From assembly GCA_001423545.1 (NCBI GenBank), contig LMOK01000001.1, forward strand, positions 496,001 to 560,000: a stretch of 64,000 nucleotides of DNA. The letters run 5' to 3'. Position numbers and translations under genes: made by a program. The stretch comes from Orlajensenia sp001423545 (GTDB lineage: Bacteria > Actinomycetota > Actinomycetes > Actinomycetales > Microbacteriaceae). Below are positions 39,858 through 48,347 of the stretch, one piece after another. The notes beneath the pieces were generated by a model, which was not told the origin of the DNA, made no database searches, and worked only from the letters and a program-made list of their open reading frames with translations. The stretch's first letter is position 1; each line of letters begins with the position of its first letter.

Positions 39858-40487
39858 TCAGCGAGCTGCGTAGTACTCCACGACGAGCTGCACTTCACAG
39901 GTCACGGGGACCTCGGCGCGCTTCGGGCGGCGGACCAGCGTGGCCTGCAGCTTGTCGAGCTCGACCTCGAGGTACGCGGGCACCTTCGGGAGCACGTCGA
40001 CGTGACCGCCGGCTGCTGCGACCTGGAAGGGCTCGGTGCCCTCGGAGCGGGCCTTGACGTGGATGAGCTGACCCGGCTTCACGCGGAAGGAGGGGCGGTC
40101 CACGATCTTGCCGTCGACGAGGATGTGACGGTGCACGACCATCTGACGGGCCTGCGCGCTGGTGCGGGCGAAGCCGGCACGGAGCACGAGGGCGTCGAGA
40201 CGCATCTCGAGGAGCTCGACCAGGTTCTCACCGGTCAGGCCCTGGGCCTTGCGAGCCTCCTGGAAGGCGATCTTGAGCTGAGCCTCGCGGATGTTGTACT
40301 GGGCGCGAAGACGCTGCTTCTCGCGCAGACGGACCGCGTAGTCCGAGTCGGCCTTGCGCTTGGTGCGACCGTGCTCGCCCGGAGCGTAGGGACGCTTCTC
40401 GAGGTACTTGGCAGCCTTGGGGGTGAGTGCGATTCCGAGCGCACGCGACAGGCGCGTCTTGCTACGGGTACGTGACTTGGTAGACAC
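39858..40487 (-). CDS. rpsD: 30S ribosomal protein S4
   Basis: 209 aa, GTG start with a strong GAAAGGAAAC ribosome-binding site. S4 RNA-binding domain with LEMRLDALVLRAGFARTSAQARQMVVHRHILVDGK. It is monocistronic here, away from the rpsM-rpsK-rpoA cluster, which is usual for Microbacteriaceae-type genomes. No zinc-binding cysteine motif at the N-terminus (C-minus form). Confidence 0.98.
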   Translation of the reverse strand: MSTKSRTRSKTRLSRALGIALTPKAAKYLEKRPYAPGEHGRTKRKADSDYAVRLREKQRLRAQYNIREAQLKIAFQEARKAQGLTGENLVELLEMRLDALVLRAGFARTSAQARQMVVHRHILVDGKIVDRPSFRVKPGQLIHVKARSEGTEPFQVAAAGGHVDVLPKVPAYLEVELDKLQATLVRRPKRAEVPVTCEVQLVVEYYAAR

Positions 40488-40709
40488 GGTTTCCTTTCGA
40501 TGAAGAAGATCTCAAACAGTCGTTACCGGCGCACAGGAGTGCCCGGTGAAGTCAGAGGGATCGGCTGCGGGAGAAGACCGGCTACAGGTCGTGTTCCCTC
40601 GGGCTCCGGGTTCCTCGCAGCCGCGCTTGGAATTCCGGGCCTTTGGCCTCCGAAAGCTTAGCACAGCGACCGCCTCCTGCCTGAGCGCCGGGTGGACGGC
40701 GCAGCCGCC
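40488..40709 (-). promoter_or_regulatory. rpsD leader and putative promoter
   Basis: 222 nt between rarA and rpsD with no gene. A -10-like TAAGCT is at 40655-40660, placing transcription start near 40648. The first transcribed bases form GGCC-AAA-GGCC (40638-40648). The resulting leader of about 160 nt is long for this genome and could hold an S4 autoregulatory structure; no known rpsD leader motif is recognised. Confidence 0.4.
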
Positions 40710-42074
40710 CTACTTGCCGCGGATGATCCGCAGCAGCTTGGCCAGCCTTGCGCCGACCTCGCGCTCGTTCCCGTGCTCCGTCGGCACGTAGTAGCGGGTG
40801 CCCTTCAGCTCGTTCGGGAGGTATTGCTGCTCGACGACGCCGATCGCGTCGTCATGCGGGTACTTGTAGCCCTTGCCGTGCCCCAGACGCTTGGCGCCGG
40901 CGTAGTGCGCGTCGCGGAGGGGCTTCGGCACCCGGCCGATCTTCCCGGCCTTCACGTCGGCTATCGCGGCGTTGATGCCGTTGTAGGCGGCGTTGGACTT
41001 CGGCGCTGTCGCCAGGTGCACGACGGCCTGCGCCAACGGGATGCGTCCCTCGGGCATGCCGATGTACTGCACGGCGTCGGCGGCGGCGATGGCCACCACC
41101 AGAGCCTGCGGATCGGCCATGCCGATGTCCTCGGACGCCGAGACGATGATGCGTCGCGCGATGAAGCGCGGATCCTCTCCGGCCTCGATCATGCGGGCGA
41201 GGTAGTGCAGGGCCGCGTCGACGTCGGAGCCCCGCACGGACTTGATGAATGCGCTGATCACGTCGTAGTGCTCGTCACCGTTGCGGTCGTAGCGCAGCAG
41301 CGCGCGGTCGACGGCCAGCGCCACCAGCTCGGCCGTGATCACGGGCTTCTTCGTCGACTTCTTCGCTGCACCGGATGCCGCAGGGCCAGCCGGGGTCGAT
41401 CCGGCCGAGACCGACGCCGCCTCGAGCGCCGTCAATGCGCGTCTGGCGTCGCCGGACGCCAGCCTGATGATGGACGAGCGCGCCTCGTCGTCGAGAGTGA
41501 ACTTTCCGTCGAGGCCGCGCGGATCGGACACGGCGCGGTCGACGAGGATGCCCAGGTCGTCATCACTCAGGGTCTCGAGGGTGAGCAGGAGCGAGCGCGA
41601 CAACAGCGGCGAGATGACGGAGAACGACGGGTTCTCGGTCGTGGCGGCCACGAGGATGACCCAGCCGTTCTCGACGCCCGGGAGCAGGGCGTCCTGCTGC
41701 GCTTTGGTGAAGCGGTGGATCTCATCGAGGAAGAGGACTGTGGCGATGCCGTAGAGGTCGCGGGTCGACATCGCCTCGTCCATGACCTGCCGCACGTCGC
41801 GTACGCCGGCGGAGACCGCCGAGAGCTCGACGAAGCGTCGACCGGAGCTGTGGGCGATCGCCTGGGCCAGCGTCGTCTTGCCCGTGCCGGGCGGCCCCCA
41901 GAGGATGATCGAGACGCTGCCGCGCTCCCCCGTCTTGTCGCTGGCGAGGGCGACGAGCGGGGAACCCGGCGTGAGCAGGTGACGCTGTCCGGCCACCTCC
42001 TCGATGCTGCGGGGTCGCATGCGCACCGCGAGCGGCGTCGCGCCGCCGCGCAACCCGAGGCCGGCATCCGTCAT
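40710..42074 (-). CDS. rarA: Replication-associated recombination protein A (MgsA/RarA AAA+ ATPase)
   Basis: 454 aa AAA+ clamp-loader-like ATPase that acts at stalled replication forks. Walker A GPPGTGKT at 60-67, Walker B with LFLDEIHRFTKAQQD, sensor VAATTENPSFSVISPLLSR, and the RarA C-terminal region (VHLATAPKSNAAYNGINAA, RYYVPTEHG). An Ala/Lys-rich insert sits between the lid and C-terminal domains. I chose the ATG at 42074. A TACGCT hexamer 6 nt before it suggests a leaderless transcript. Confidence 0.95.
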   Translation of the reverse strand: MTDAGLGLRGGATPLAVRMRPRSIEEVAGQRHLLTPGSPLVALASDKTGERGSVSIILWGPPGTGKTTLAQAIAHSSGRRFVELSAVSAGVRDVRQVMDEAMSTRDLYGIATVLFLDEIHRFTKAQQDALLPGVENGWVILVAATTENPSFSVISPLLSRSLLLTLETLSDDDLGILVDRAVSDPRGLDGKFTLDDEARSSIIRLASGDARRALTALEAASVSAGSTPAGPAASGAAKKSTKKPVITAELVALAVDRALLRYDRNGDEHYDVISAFIKSVRGSDVDAALHYLARMIEAGEDPRFIARRIIVSASEDIGMADPQALVVAIAAADAVQYIGMPEGRIPLAQAVVHLATAPKSNAAYNGINAAIADVKAGKIGRVPKPLRDAHYAGAKRLGHGKGYKYPHDDAIGVVEQQYLPNELKGTRYYVPTEHGNEREVGARLAKLLRIIRGK

Positions 42075-42180
42075 CCCCTCAGCGTAATCGGCCCGGATGA
42101 CAGTGCTCGGCACGTCGGTTTTTCGACTGATGCGCGGCTCCCGTAGAGTTCAGCGGAGTTCGCCTATCTCGAGGAGCACC

Positions 42181-42984
42181 GTGGCATCGAACAACCGTCC
42201 GGACCGTGAGACCCGCGAGGCCCGTCAGCGGCTTCGCGCCTACCAGGCCCGGCAGAAGGTTCACCAGCACAGGGTGACCCGGCGCCGCCGTGACAACATC
42301 ATCGCGAGCATCGTCGTGGTGGCCGTGGCGGTCATCGCCGTCGGCGCCCAGCTGGCCTACTTCAACGGCGGCCCGGGCACCCCCGTGGCCGAGCCCTCGG
42401 CCAGCGCCACCCCGACGCCGACGCCCACGGCGGCGGCCGGCGAGAACTCCGGCGACGTGCCTCCTGTCTCGGTCGCCGAGGATCGCAGCTGGACCGGCTC
42501 GATGAAGCTCAACGACGTGACGCTCGACTTCACCCTCGATGGCGCGGCCGCACCGCAGGGCGTGGCCTCGACGGTCAGCCTGATCGAGAGCGGCTTCTAC
42601 GACGGCGTCACCTGCCACCGCCTGACCACGGGAGAGGGCTTCGAGGTGCTGCAGTGCGGCGACCCCGACGGCACCGGCGCCGGTGGCCCCGGTTACAGCT
42701 ACGGCCCGATCGAGAACGCACCGGCCGACGGCGTGTACCCGGCCGGCACCATCGCCATGGCCCGCCAGGGCGGCAACGCGTACAGCATGGGCAGCCAGTT
42801 CTTCATCGTCTACGGAGACACCACGATCCCTGCGGATGCCGCAGGCGGCTACACGGTCATCGGAACCGTCACCGGCGGACTCGACGAGCTGAACTCGCAG
42901 ATCACCTCGAAGGGCGTCGAGGGCGGCGCCAGCGACGGCAAGCCGGCCGTTCCCGTGACGATGTCGGATCTGACCGTCGAGTAG
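42181..42984 (+). CDS. Membrane-anchored cyclophilin-type peptidyl-prolyl isomerase
   Basis: 267 aa, GTG start after GAGGAG. A basic cytoplasmic N-terminus (1-37), one transmembrane helix (about 38-60), a Pro/Thr/Ala linker, then a cyclophilin domain (about 105-267) outside the membrane. Core motifs: YDGVTCHRLTTGEGFEVLQC then GDPDGTGAGGPGY. Cys145 and Cys159 could form a disulfide. Likely assists folding of secreted proteins. Transcribed away from rarA. Confidence 0.92.
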   Translation: MASNNRPDRETREARQRLRAYQARQKVHQHRVTRRRRDNIIASIVVVAVAVIAVGAQLAYFNGGPGTPVAEPSASATPTPTPTAAAGENSGDVPPVSVAEDRSWTGSMKLNDVTLDFTLDGAAAPQGVASTVSLIESGFYDGVTCHRLTTGEGFEVLQCGDPDGTGAGGPGYSYGPIENAPADGVYPAGTIAMARQGGNAYSMGSQFFIVYGDTTIPADAAGGYTVIGTVTGGLDELNSQITSKGVEGGASDGKPAVPVTMSDLTVE

Positions 42985-43039
42985 CGCTCGACGGGCGGTG
43001 AACCCACGGCATCCGATACCCGCGCCCCGAGGCGTGGAA

Positions 43040-43045
43040 TAGGCT
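43040..43045 (+). promoter_or_regulatory. Putative -10 of the DUF349 gene
   Basis: TAGGCT in the 151-nt gap between the cyclophilin and DUF349 genes; it would give a leader of about 85 nt. No clear -35. Confidence 0.3.
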
Positions 43046-43135
43046 TATGCCGCTGTGGCCGTCGTCGGCGGCCGATCGAACGTGCGGCATCCGCGGGGCG
43101 AACCCGTGTTGCGCATCACAAACAAGGTGGAACTC

Positions 43136-44368
43136 GTGGTAACTGAGAAAGAGCACCCCTGGGGTCGCGTCGACGAGACGGGCACGGTCTTCGTGCGCGA
43201 AGCTGACGGCGAACGGGAAGTGGGCCAGTTCCCCGACGGCACACCCGAAGAGGCCCTCGGCTACTTCGAGCGCAAGTACACCGACCTCGCCGGTCAGGTC
43301 ACCCTGCTCGAGCAGCGCGCCAAGCGCGGCGGACCCGCCGTCGACATCTCGAAGGCCGTCTCGACGCTGAGCTCGACCATCTCGACGGCCAATGCCGTCG
43401 GCGACCTGGCCTCGCTCACGCGCCGTCTCGACGCCCTCGGAGGCACGGTCTCCGAGCTGACCGAAGCGCAGAGCGCCGAGGAGAAGGCAGCGTCCGAAGC
43501 CGCCGTCGTCGAGCGCACGGCCATCGTCGAGGCCGCTGAGGCCCTCGCCGCAGCCGACCCCGCGAAGACGCAGTGGAAGCAGGCCACGGCCGAGCTCGAC
43601 GCCCTCTTCGCCCGGTGGCAGACCCACCAGCAGGAGGGCCCGCGCATCCCGAAGGCCGCCGCCAACGAACTCTGGAAGCGATTCCGCGCGGCTCGCACCA
43701 CCATCGAGCAGCACCGCAAGGCCTTCTTCGCCGATCTCGACTCCGCCCACCGCGACGTGCGCAGCCGCAAGCAGGCGCTCATCGAGCAGGCCGAGGCGCT
43801 GGCACCGAAGGGTGCTGACGGCATTCCCGCCTACCGCAACCTGCTCGAGGACTGGAAGACCGCCGGTCGCGCAGGCAAGAAGCAGGACGACGCCCTGTGG
43901 GCACGCTTCAAGGCCGCCGGTGACGTGCTCTACGGAGCCAAGGCCGAGGTCGACGCGCAGGAGAACGAGGAGTACTCGGGCAACCTGACGCTGAAGCTGG
44001 CCCTGCTCGAGGAGGCCGAGCCGATCCTCGCCGAGACCGACCGCACGAAGGCGCGCACGGCGCTCACCTCCATCCAGCGCCGCTGGGACGAGATCGGCAA
44101 GGTCCCCCGTGACCAGGTCAAGGTCGTCGAGGAGCGCCTGCGCAAGGTCGAGGCATCCGTGCGCAAGCTCGACGATGACCACTGGAAGCGCAACAACCCC
44201 GAGACGAAGGCGCGCACCGAGGGCCTCGCCGGACAACTGAACGACGCCATCGCCAAGCTCGAGGCCGACCTCGAGAAGGCCACGGCCTCGAAGGACGCCA
44301 AGGCGATCGCCGATGCCACCGAGGCGCTGGAGACCCGCAAGGCCTGGCTGAAGGCCATCGGCCAGTAA
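43136..44368 (+). CDS. DUF349 domain-containing protein
   Basis: 410 aa, GTG start preceded by AAGGTGG. After a short N-terminal domain (HPWGRVDETGTVFVREADG) the protein is almost entirely helical and charged with several DUF349 repeats (FARWQTHQQEGPRIPKAA, LLEDWKTAGRAGKKQDDALW, IQRRWDEIGKVPRDQ) and long coiled coils. Widespread in actinobacteria next to rel. Function is not established in these organisms. Ends in a very strong terminator. Confidence 0.9.
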   Translation: MVTEKEHPWGRVDETGTVFVREADGEREVGQFPDGTPEEALGYFERKYTDLAGQVTLLEQRAKRGGPAVDISKAVSTLSSTISTANAVGDLASLTRRLDALGGTVSELTEAQSAEEKAASEAAVVERTAIVEAAEALAAADPAKTQWKQATAELDALFARWQTHQQEGPRIPKAAANELWKRFRAARTTIEQHRKAFFADLDSAHRDVRSRKQALIEQAEALAPKGADGIPAYRNLLEDWKTAGRAGKKQDDALWARFKAAGDVLYGAKAEVDAQENEEYSGNLTLKLALLEEAEPILAETDRTKARTALTSIQRRWDEIGKVPRDQVKVVEERLRKVEASVRKLDDDHWKRNNPETKARTEGLAGQLNDAIAKLEADLEKATASKDAKAIADATEALETRKAWLKAIGQ

Positions 44369-44384
44369 TCCACAAGCTGCACGA

Positions 44385-44424
44385 CCGACGGCCCCGACGC
44401 ACAGAATCGCGTCGGGGCCGTCGG
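44385..44424 (+). terminator. Perfect 16-bp stem terminator after the DUF349 gene
   Basis: Arms CCGACGGCCCCGACGC (44385-44400) and GCGTCGGGGCCGTCGG (44409-44424), loop 8 nt, 17 nt after the stop. No long T-tract (CGTTCC follows). Confidence 0.8.
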
Positions 44425-44453
44425 CGTTCCAGACCGGCGATCATGCTGGACGG

Positions 44454-45119
44454 ATGCCGCGACTCCCCGATGTCCTGTCCCCAGCCGACCTGCCCCTCGC
44501 CGAGCTCCACGCCGCCAGGCTCACCGGTGAGGTCTATGCGATCGGCGGATGCTTCGCCCCGGTCGACCTCCCCGAGCTGCGCGCCGTCCGCGCCGAGGTC
44601 ATCTCGCGGCAGGCTCCGGCCCGCTTCGTCGCCGACAGGCTGACCGCCGCCTGGGTGTGGGGTGCCGTGGCCGCTCCCCCGGTGCGGCTGCAGTTCTGCA
44701 TCGACATCCGCTCCAGGCATCGTCAGACGACGACGCGGTTCGACCTCCGCGAGGTCGTGATCGACGGCAGCGAGATCGCCGTCGTGGGAGCTGCTCTCGT
44801 CACGTCACCGGAACGCACGATGCTCGACCTGGCCCGTGACGGCGCCGTCGACGACGAGGCCGCCGTCGGCCTTCTCCAGGCGCTGAGGGAGTGCACGGGC
44901 ATCCCGCTCGAGTCCGTGCTCGCCCGAGTCATCGGTTCGGGGGCGCGATCGCACATGCGACGAGCCCGTTCACGCCTCGAGTGCGCCGTGTCAGCCGTCG
45001 CTGACGCGGTAGACGTCGTAGACGCCCTCGATGCGCCGCACGGCATTCAGCACGCGGTCGAGATGGGTCGTGTCACCCATCTCGAAGACGAAGCGGCTGA
45101 GCGCCAGTCTGTCGCGTGA
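44454..45119 (+). CDS. AbiEi-like antitoxin/regulator family protein, 3' end overlapping rel
   Basis: 221 aa. It contains an LTAAWVWGA segment, a beta-rich middle and VTSPERTMLDLARDG, the pattern of the AbiEi type IV antitoxin C-terminal region. The short family protein found beside rel in related organisms suggests a conserved orphan. No AbiEii toxin is adjacent, so a working toxin-antitoxin pair is not supported. The last 43 codons (44991-45119) are antisense to the 3' end of rel; this tail is low-complexity Asp/Ala/Val-rich and may reflect stop-codon loss. A CATGCT hexamer 6 nt before the ATG hints at a leaderless start. Confidence 0.65.
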   Translation: MPRLPDVLSPADLPLAELHAARLTGEVYAIGGCFAPVDLPELRAVRAEVISRQAPARFVADRLTAAWVWGAVAAPPVRLQFCIDIRSRHRQTTTRFDLREVVIDGSEIAVVGAALVTSPERTMLDLARDGAVDDEAAVGLLQALRECTGIPLESVLARVIGSGARSHMRRARSRLECAVSAVADAVDVVDALDAPHGIQHAVEMGRVTHLEDEAAERQSVA

Positions 45120-47243
45120 AGTCGAGACGTTCGCCGAGAGGATGTTCACGTGGTGCTCCGACAGCACCCTGGTGACGTCGGAGAGCAGGCCGGCGCGGTC
45201 GAGCGCCTCGATCTGGATCTGCACGAGGAACAGGCTCTTCGACGTGGGAGCCCACTCCACCTCGATCATGCGCTCGGGCTCCTTCATCAGGCCGGCGACA
45301 TTGTGGCAGTCGGCCTGGTGGACTGAGACGCCCTGGCCGCGCGTGATGAAGCCGACGATGGGGTCTCCGGGCACCGGGGTGCAGCAGCGGGCGAGCTTGA
45401 CGAGGATGTCGGGCGCACCCCTCACCAGCACGCCGGAGTCGCTGTCGCGCAGCATCTGCGTGCGCCCCTTGGCCGGCAGCGCGAAGTCGTTCGTCTCGAC
45501 CTCGGTGTCTGCCTGCACACTCGCGACGACCTTCTCGAGCACGGACTGCGTCGAGACGTGGCCCTCGCCGACCGCGGCGTAGAGGGCTGACACGTCGACG
45601 TACTTGAGCTGGGCGGCCACCTCGGCGAACGAGTCCTGGCTCATCAGCTTCTGCAGGGGCAGGTTCTGCTTGCGCATCGCCCTGGCGATGGCATCCCGGC
45701 CCTGCTCGATGGCCTCGTCGCGGCGCTCCTTGGTGAACCACTGGCGGATCTTGTTGCGCGCTCGCGGACTCTTGACGAAGTTCAGCCAGTCCTGGCTGGG
45801 GCCGGAGTCGGGGTTCTTCGAGGTGAAGACCTCGACGACGTCGCCGCTCGACAGGGTGGACTCGAGGGGAACGAGTCGGCCGTTGACCTTCGCGCCCATG
45901 GTGCGATGGCCCACCTCCGTGTGCACGGCGTACGCGAAGTCGACGGGGGTCGCATCCGACGGCAGGCCGATCACCCGGCCCTTCGGCGTGAAGACGTAGA
46001 CCTCCTTCGCACCGATCTCGTAGCGCAGGGAATCGAGGAACTCGCCCGGGTCGTCGGTCTCGGCCTGCCAGTCCGAGATGTGCGCGAGCCACGCCATGTC
46101 GTTCTCGCTCTGCGGGCCGGGTCCGTTCGACTTGCCGTTGACCTGTTCCTTGTACTTCCAGTGCGCCGCGACACCGAACTCGGCGCGCTGGTGCATCTCG
46201 TGGGTCCGGATCTGGATCTCGACGGGGCGACCGGCCGGGCCGAGCACCGTCGTGTGCAGCGACTGGTAGAGGTTGAACTTCGGGGTGGCGATGTAGTCCT
46301 TGAAGCGACCGGGCAGCGGAGTCCAGCGGGCGTGGATGGAGCCGAGCACCGCGTAGCAGTCGCGCACGGAGTTCACCAGGACCCTGATGCCCACGAGGTC
46401 GTAGATCTCGTCGAACTCGCGACCGCGAACCACCATCTTCTGGTAGATCGAGTAGTACTGCTTGGGCCGTCCGACCACGTTCCCGCGGATCTTGCCCGCC
46501 TTGAGGTCGCCGTTGACGGCGTCGATCACGTTCTGCACGAACTGCTCACGCTCGGGGGTGCGCTGGCGAACGAGAGACTCGATCTCGGCGTAGATCTTCG
46601 GGTAGAGCACGGCGAACGACAGGTCCTCGAGCTCCCACTTGATGGCCTGGATGCCGAGTCTGTGCGCGAGGGGCGCGTAGATCTCGAGGGTCTCCGTGGC
46701 CTTGCGGGTGGCCGACTCGGCGGGCACGAAGCCCCAGGTGCGCGCGTTGTGCAGGCGGTCGGCGAGCTTGATGATGAGCACCCTGATGTCCTTCGACATC
46801 GCGACGATCATCTTGCGCACGGTCTCGGCCTGGGTCGAGTCGCCGTACTTGACCTTGTCGAGCTTCGTGACGCCGTCGACCAGCATCGCGATCTCGTCGC
46901 CGAAGTCCGCCCGCACCTGGTCGAGGGTGTACTCGGTGTCCTCGACGGTGTCGTGCAGCAGTGCGGCAGCCACCGTCTTTGCGCCGATGCCGAGGTCGGC
47001 GAGGATCTGCGCGACGGCGACGGGGTGCGTGATGTACGGCTCGCCGCTGCGGCGCTTCTGGCCTGTGTGGGCCTTCTCGGCGACGGTGTACGCGCGCTCG
47101 ATGATCGAGAGGTCGGCCTTCGGATGATGCATCCGGACCGTGCGGATCAGGGTGTCGACGGCGCCGACGGGCTGCGCCTTCGAGAAGATGCGCGGCACCA
47201 GACGGCGCAGCGACGCCGTGGATGACGTGTTCATATCCGTCAT
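44991..47243 (-). CDS. rel: Bifunctional (p)ppGpp synthetase/hydrolase Rel
   Basis: Stringent-response enzyme. 750 aa: HD hydrolase domain with His73 and HD-x-x-ED at 97-102 (LLHDTVEDTEYT); synthetase domain with RGREFDEIYDLVGIRVLV and PGRFKDYIATPKFNLYQSLH, the RxKD form typical of bifunctional enzymes; TGS domain (VFTPKGRVIGLPSDATPVDF); zinc-finger/helical region with LARCCTPVPGDPIVGF; ACT domain at the C-terminus. Expressed from its own promoter after the secF terminator. Confidence 0.97.
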   Translation of the reverse strand: MTDMNTSSTASLRRLVPRIFSKAQPVGAVDTLIRTVRMHHPKADLSIIERAYTVAEKAHTGQKRRSGEPYITHPVAVAQILADLGIGAKTVAAALLHDTVEDTEYTLDQVRADFGDEIAMLVDGVTKLDKVKYGDSTQAETVRKMIVAMSKDIRVLIIKLADRLHNARTWGFVPAESATRKATETLEIYAPLAHRLGIQAIKWELEDLSFAVLYPKIYAEIESLVRQRTPEREQFVQNVIDAVNGDLKAGKIRGNVVGRPKQYYSIYQKMVVRGREFDEIYDLVGIRVLVNSVRDCYAVLGSIHARWTPLPGRFKDYIATPKFNLYQSLHTTVLGPAGRPVEIQIRTHEMHQRAEFGVAAHWKYKEQVNGKSNGPGPQSENDMAWLAHISDWQAETDDPGEFLDSLRYEIGAKEVYVFTPKGRVIGLPSDATPVDFAYAVHTEVGHRTMGAKVNGRLVPLESTLSSGDVVEVFTSKNPDSGPSQDWLNFVKSPRARNKIRQWFTKERRDEAIEQGRDAIARAMRKQNLPLQKLMSQDSFAEVAAQLKYVDVSALYAAVGEGHVSTQSVLEKVVASVQADTEVETNDFALPAKGRTQMLRDSDSGVLVRGAPDILVKLARCCTPVPGDPIVGFITRGQGVSVHQADCHNVAGLMKEPERMIEVEWAPTSKSLFLVQIQIEALDRAGLLSDVTRVLSEHHVNILSANVSTSRDRLALSRFVFEMGDTTHLDRVLNAVRRIEGVYDVYRVSDG

Positions 47244-47268
47244 GGCGTCGCCTCCTGTCCGATGTTCA

Positions 47269-47274
47269 ATTATC
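47269..47274 (-). promoter_or_regulatory. Putative rel promoter -10
   Basis: GATAAT (extended as GGGATAAT) 25 nt upstream of the rel ATG, giving a leader of about 19 nt. The -35 position overlaps the secF terminator hairpin and matches poorly. Confidence 0.5.
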
Positions 47275-47280
47275 CCGCTC

Positions 47281-47309
47281 CCGGGACCCTGGATCGACCA
47301 GGGCCCCGG
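47281..47309 (-). terminator. Terminator after secF
   Basis: Minus-strand 12-bp stem, CCGGGGCCCTGG (47298-47309) with CCAGGGTCCCGG (47281-47292), containing one G-T wobble, loop TCGAT. Located 15 nt after the secF stop and directly upstream of the rel -10. Confidence 0.7.
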
Positions 47310-47324
47310 TGTTCGCGGGCAGCG

Positions 47325-48347
47325 TCAAACCGTGATCTCCTCGGCGGGGGCGGCATCCGCCGCTGCCCGCTCGCGAATCGATCGCACCTTGGCGTCGTGC
47401 TTCTTCACGTTCTTCTCGCCCTCGCGCAGCAGCGAGTACAGCGGGGCGGCGAGGAAGACCGTCGACCAGGTTCCGACCAGGATTCCGATCAGCAGCGCGA
47501 GCGAGATGTCGCGCAGGGTGTCTGCACCGAGGGCGAAGGCTCCGATGAACAGGATCGACGCGACCGGGAGGGCCGCGATGACGCTGGTGTTGATCGAACG
47601 CACCAGGGTCTGGTTCACCGCGAGGTTCACCGACTCGGCGAAGGTGCGTTTGGTCTCGACCACGTCCTCCTGCGTGTTCTCGCGGATCTTGTCGAAGACC
47701 ACGACGGTGTCGTAGAGCGAATACGCCAGGATCGTGAGCAGTCCGATGATCGCAGCAGGCGTCACCTCGAAGCCCGAGGCCGCGTAGACCCCCGACGTGA
47801 CCACGAGGTCGACGAGCAGGGCGACGATGGCGGCGAGCGACATCTTCCAGGTGCGGAAGTACAGCGCCATGCCCACAGCGGCCAACAGCAGGAACACGAG
47901 CAGGCCCTGGATGGTCTGCCGGGTGATGTCGGCTCCCCACACGGGTCCGATGAAGGAGGACGAGACGTCGGCCTCCGTGACGTCGTAGGCGTCCTCGAGA
48001 GCCGTCGCGACGTCCTTCGTCTCGGCCGTCGTGAGCTGGTCGGTCTGCACGCGCACGCCGCTGCCGCCACCCACGATGGTGACGTGGGCCACGGCATCGG
48101 GAACGACGGATGCCACCGCATCCGTCGCCGGCTGGGTCTCGGCGTCGCTGACGCCGGTGATCTGGAACTGCGAACCTCCGCGGAACTCGATGCCGAGGTT
48201 GAAGCCTCCACGCACCACCGGGATGAGGATCGAGATCAGCACCAGGGCGCCGACGATGATGAACCAGAGCTTGCGCTTCGCGACGAAGTCGAACGAGCGC
48301 TTGCCCGTGTAGAGGTCGTTACCGAACGTTGTCAGACGGCTGGCCAT
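47325..48347 (-). CDS. secF: Protein translocase subunit SecF
   Basis: 340 aa, six transmembrane helices of the RND-like SecDF complex, which uses the proton gradient to help export. Helix 1 at about 28-48, the FNLGIEFRGGSQFQ motif after it, then helices 2-6 with ILAYSLYDTVVVFDKIREN and VASILFIGAFALG. The start ATG shares a base with the secD stop (TGATG). Ends with a Lys/Arg/Ala tail. Confidence 0.97.
   Translation of the reverse strand: MASRLTTFGNDLYTGKRSFDFVAKRKLWFIIVGALVLISILIPVVRGGFNLGIEFRGGSQFQITGVSDAETQPATDAVASVVPDAVAHVTIVGGGSGVRVQTDQLTTAETKDVATALEDAYDVTEADVSSSFIGPVWGADITRQTIQGLLVFLLLAAVGMALYFRTWKMSLAAIVALLVDLVVTSGVYAASGFEVTPAAIIGLLTILAYSLYDTVVVFDKIRENTQEDVVETKRTFAESVNLAVNQTLVRSINTSVIAALPVASILFIGAFALGADTLRDISLALLIGILVGTWSTVFLAAPLYSLLREGEKNVKKHDAKVRSIRERAAADAAPAEEITV

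Noticed and set aside
42985..43135. A small gene between the cyclophilin and DUF349 genes
   Set aside because: The frame upstream of the GTG at 43136 lacks a ribosome site and homology; AAGGTGG fits the downstream start.
44454..45119. A type IV toxin-antitoxin system
   Set aside because: Only an AbiEi-like antitoxin-type protein is present; no AbiEii nucleotidyltransferase toxin lies next to it.
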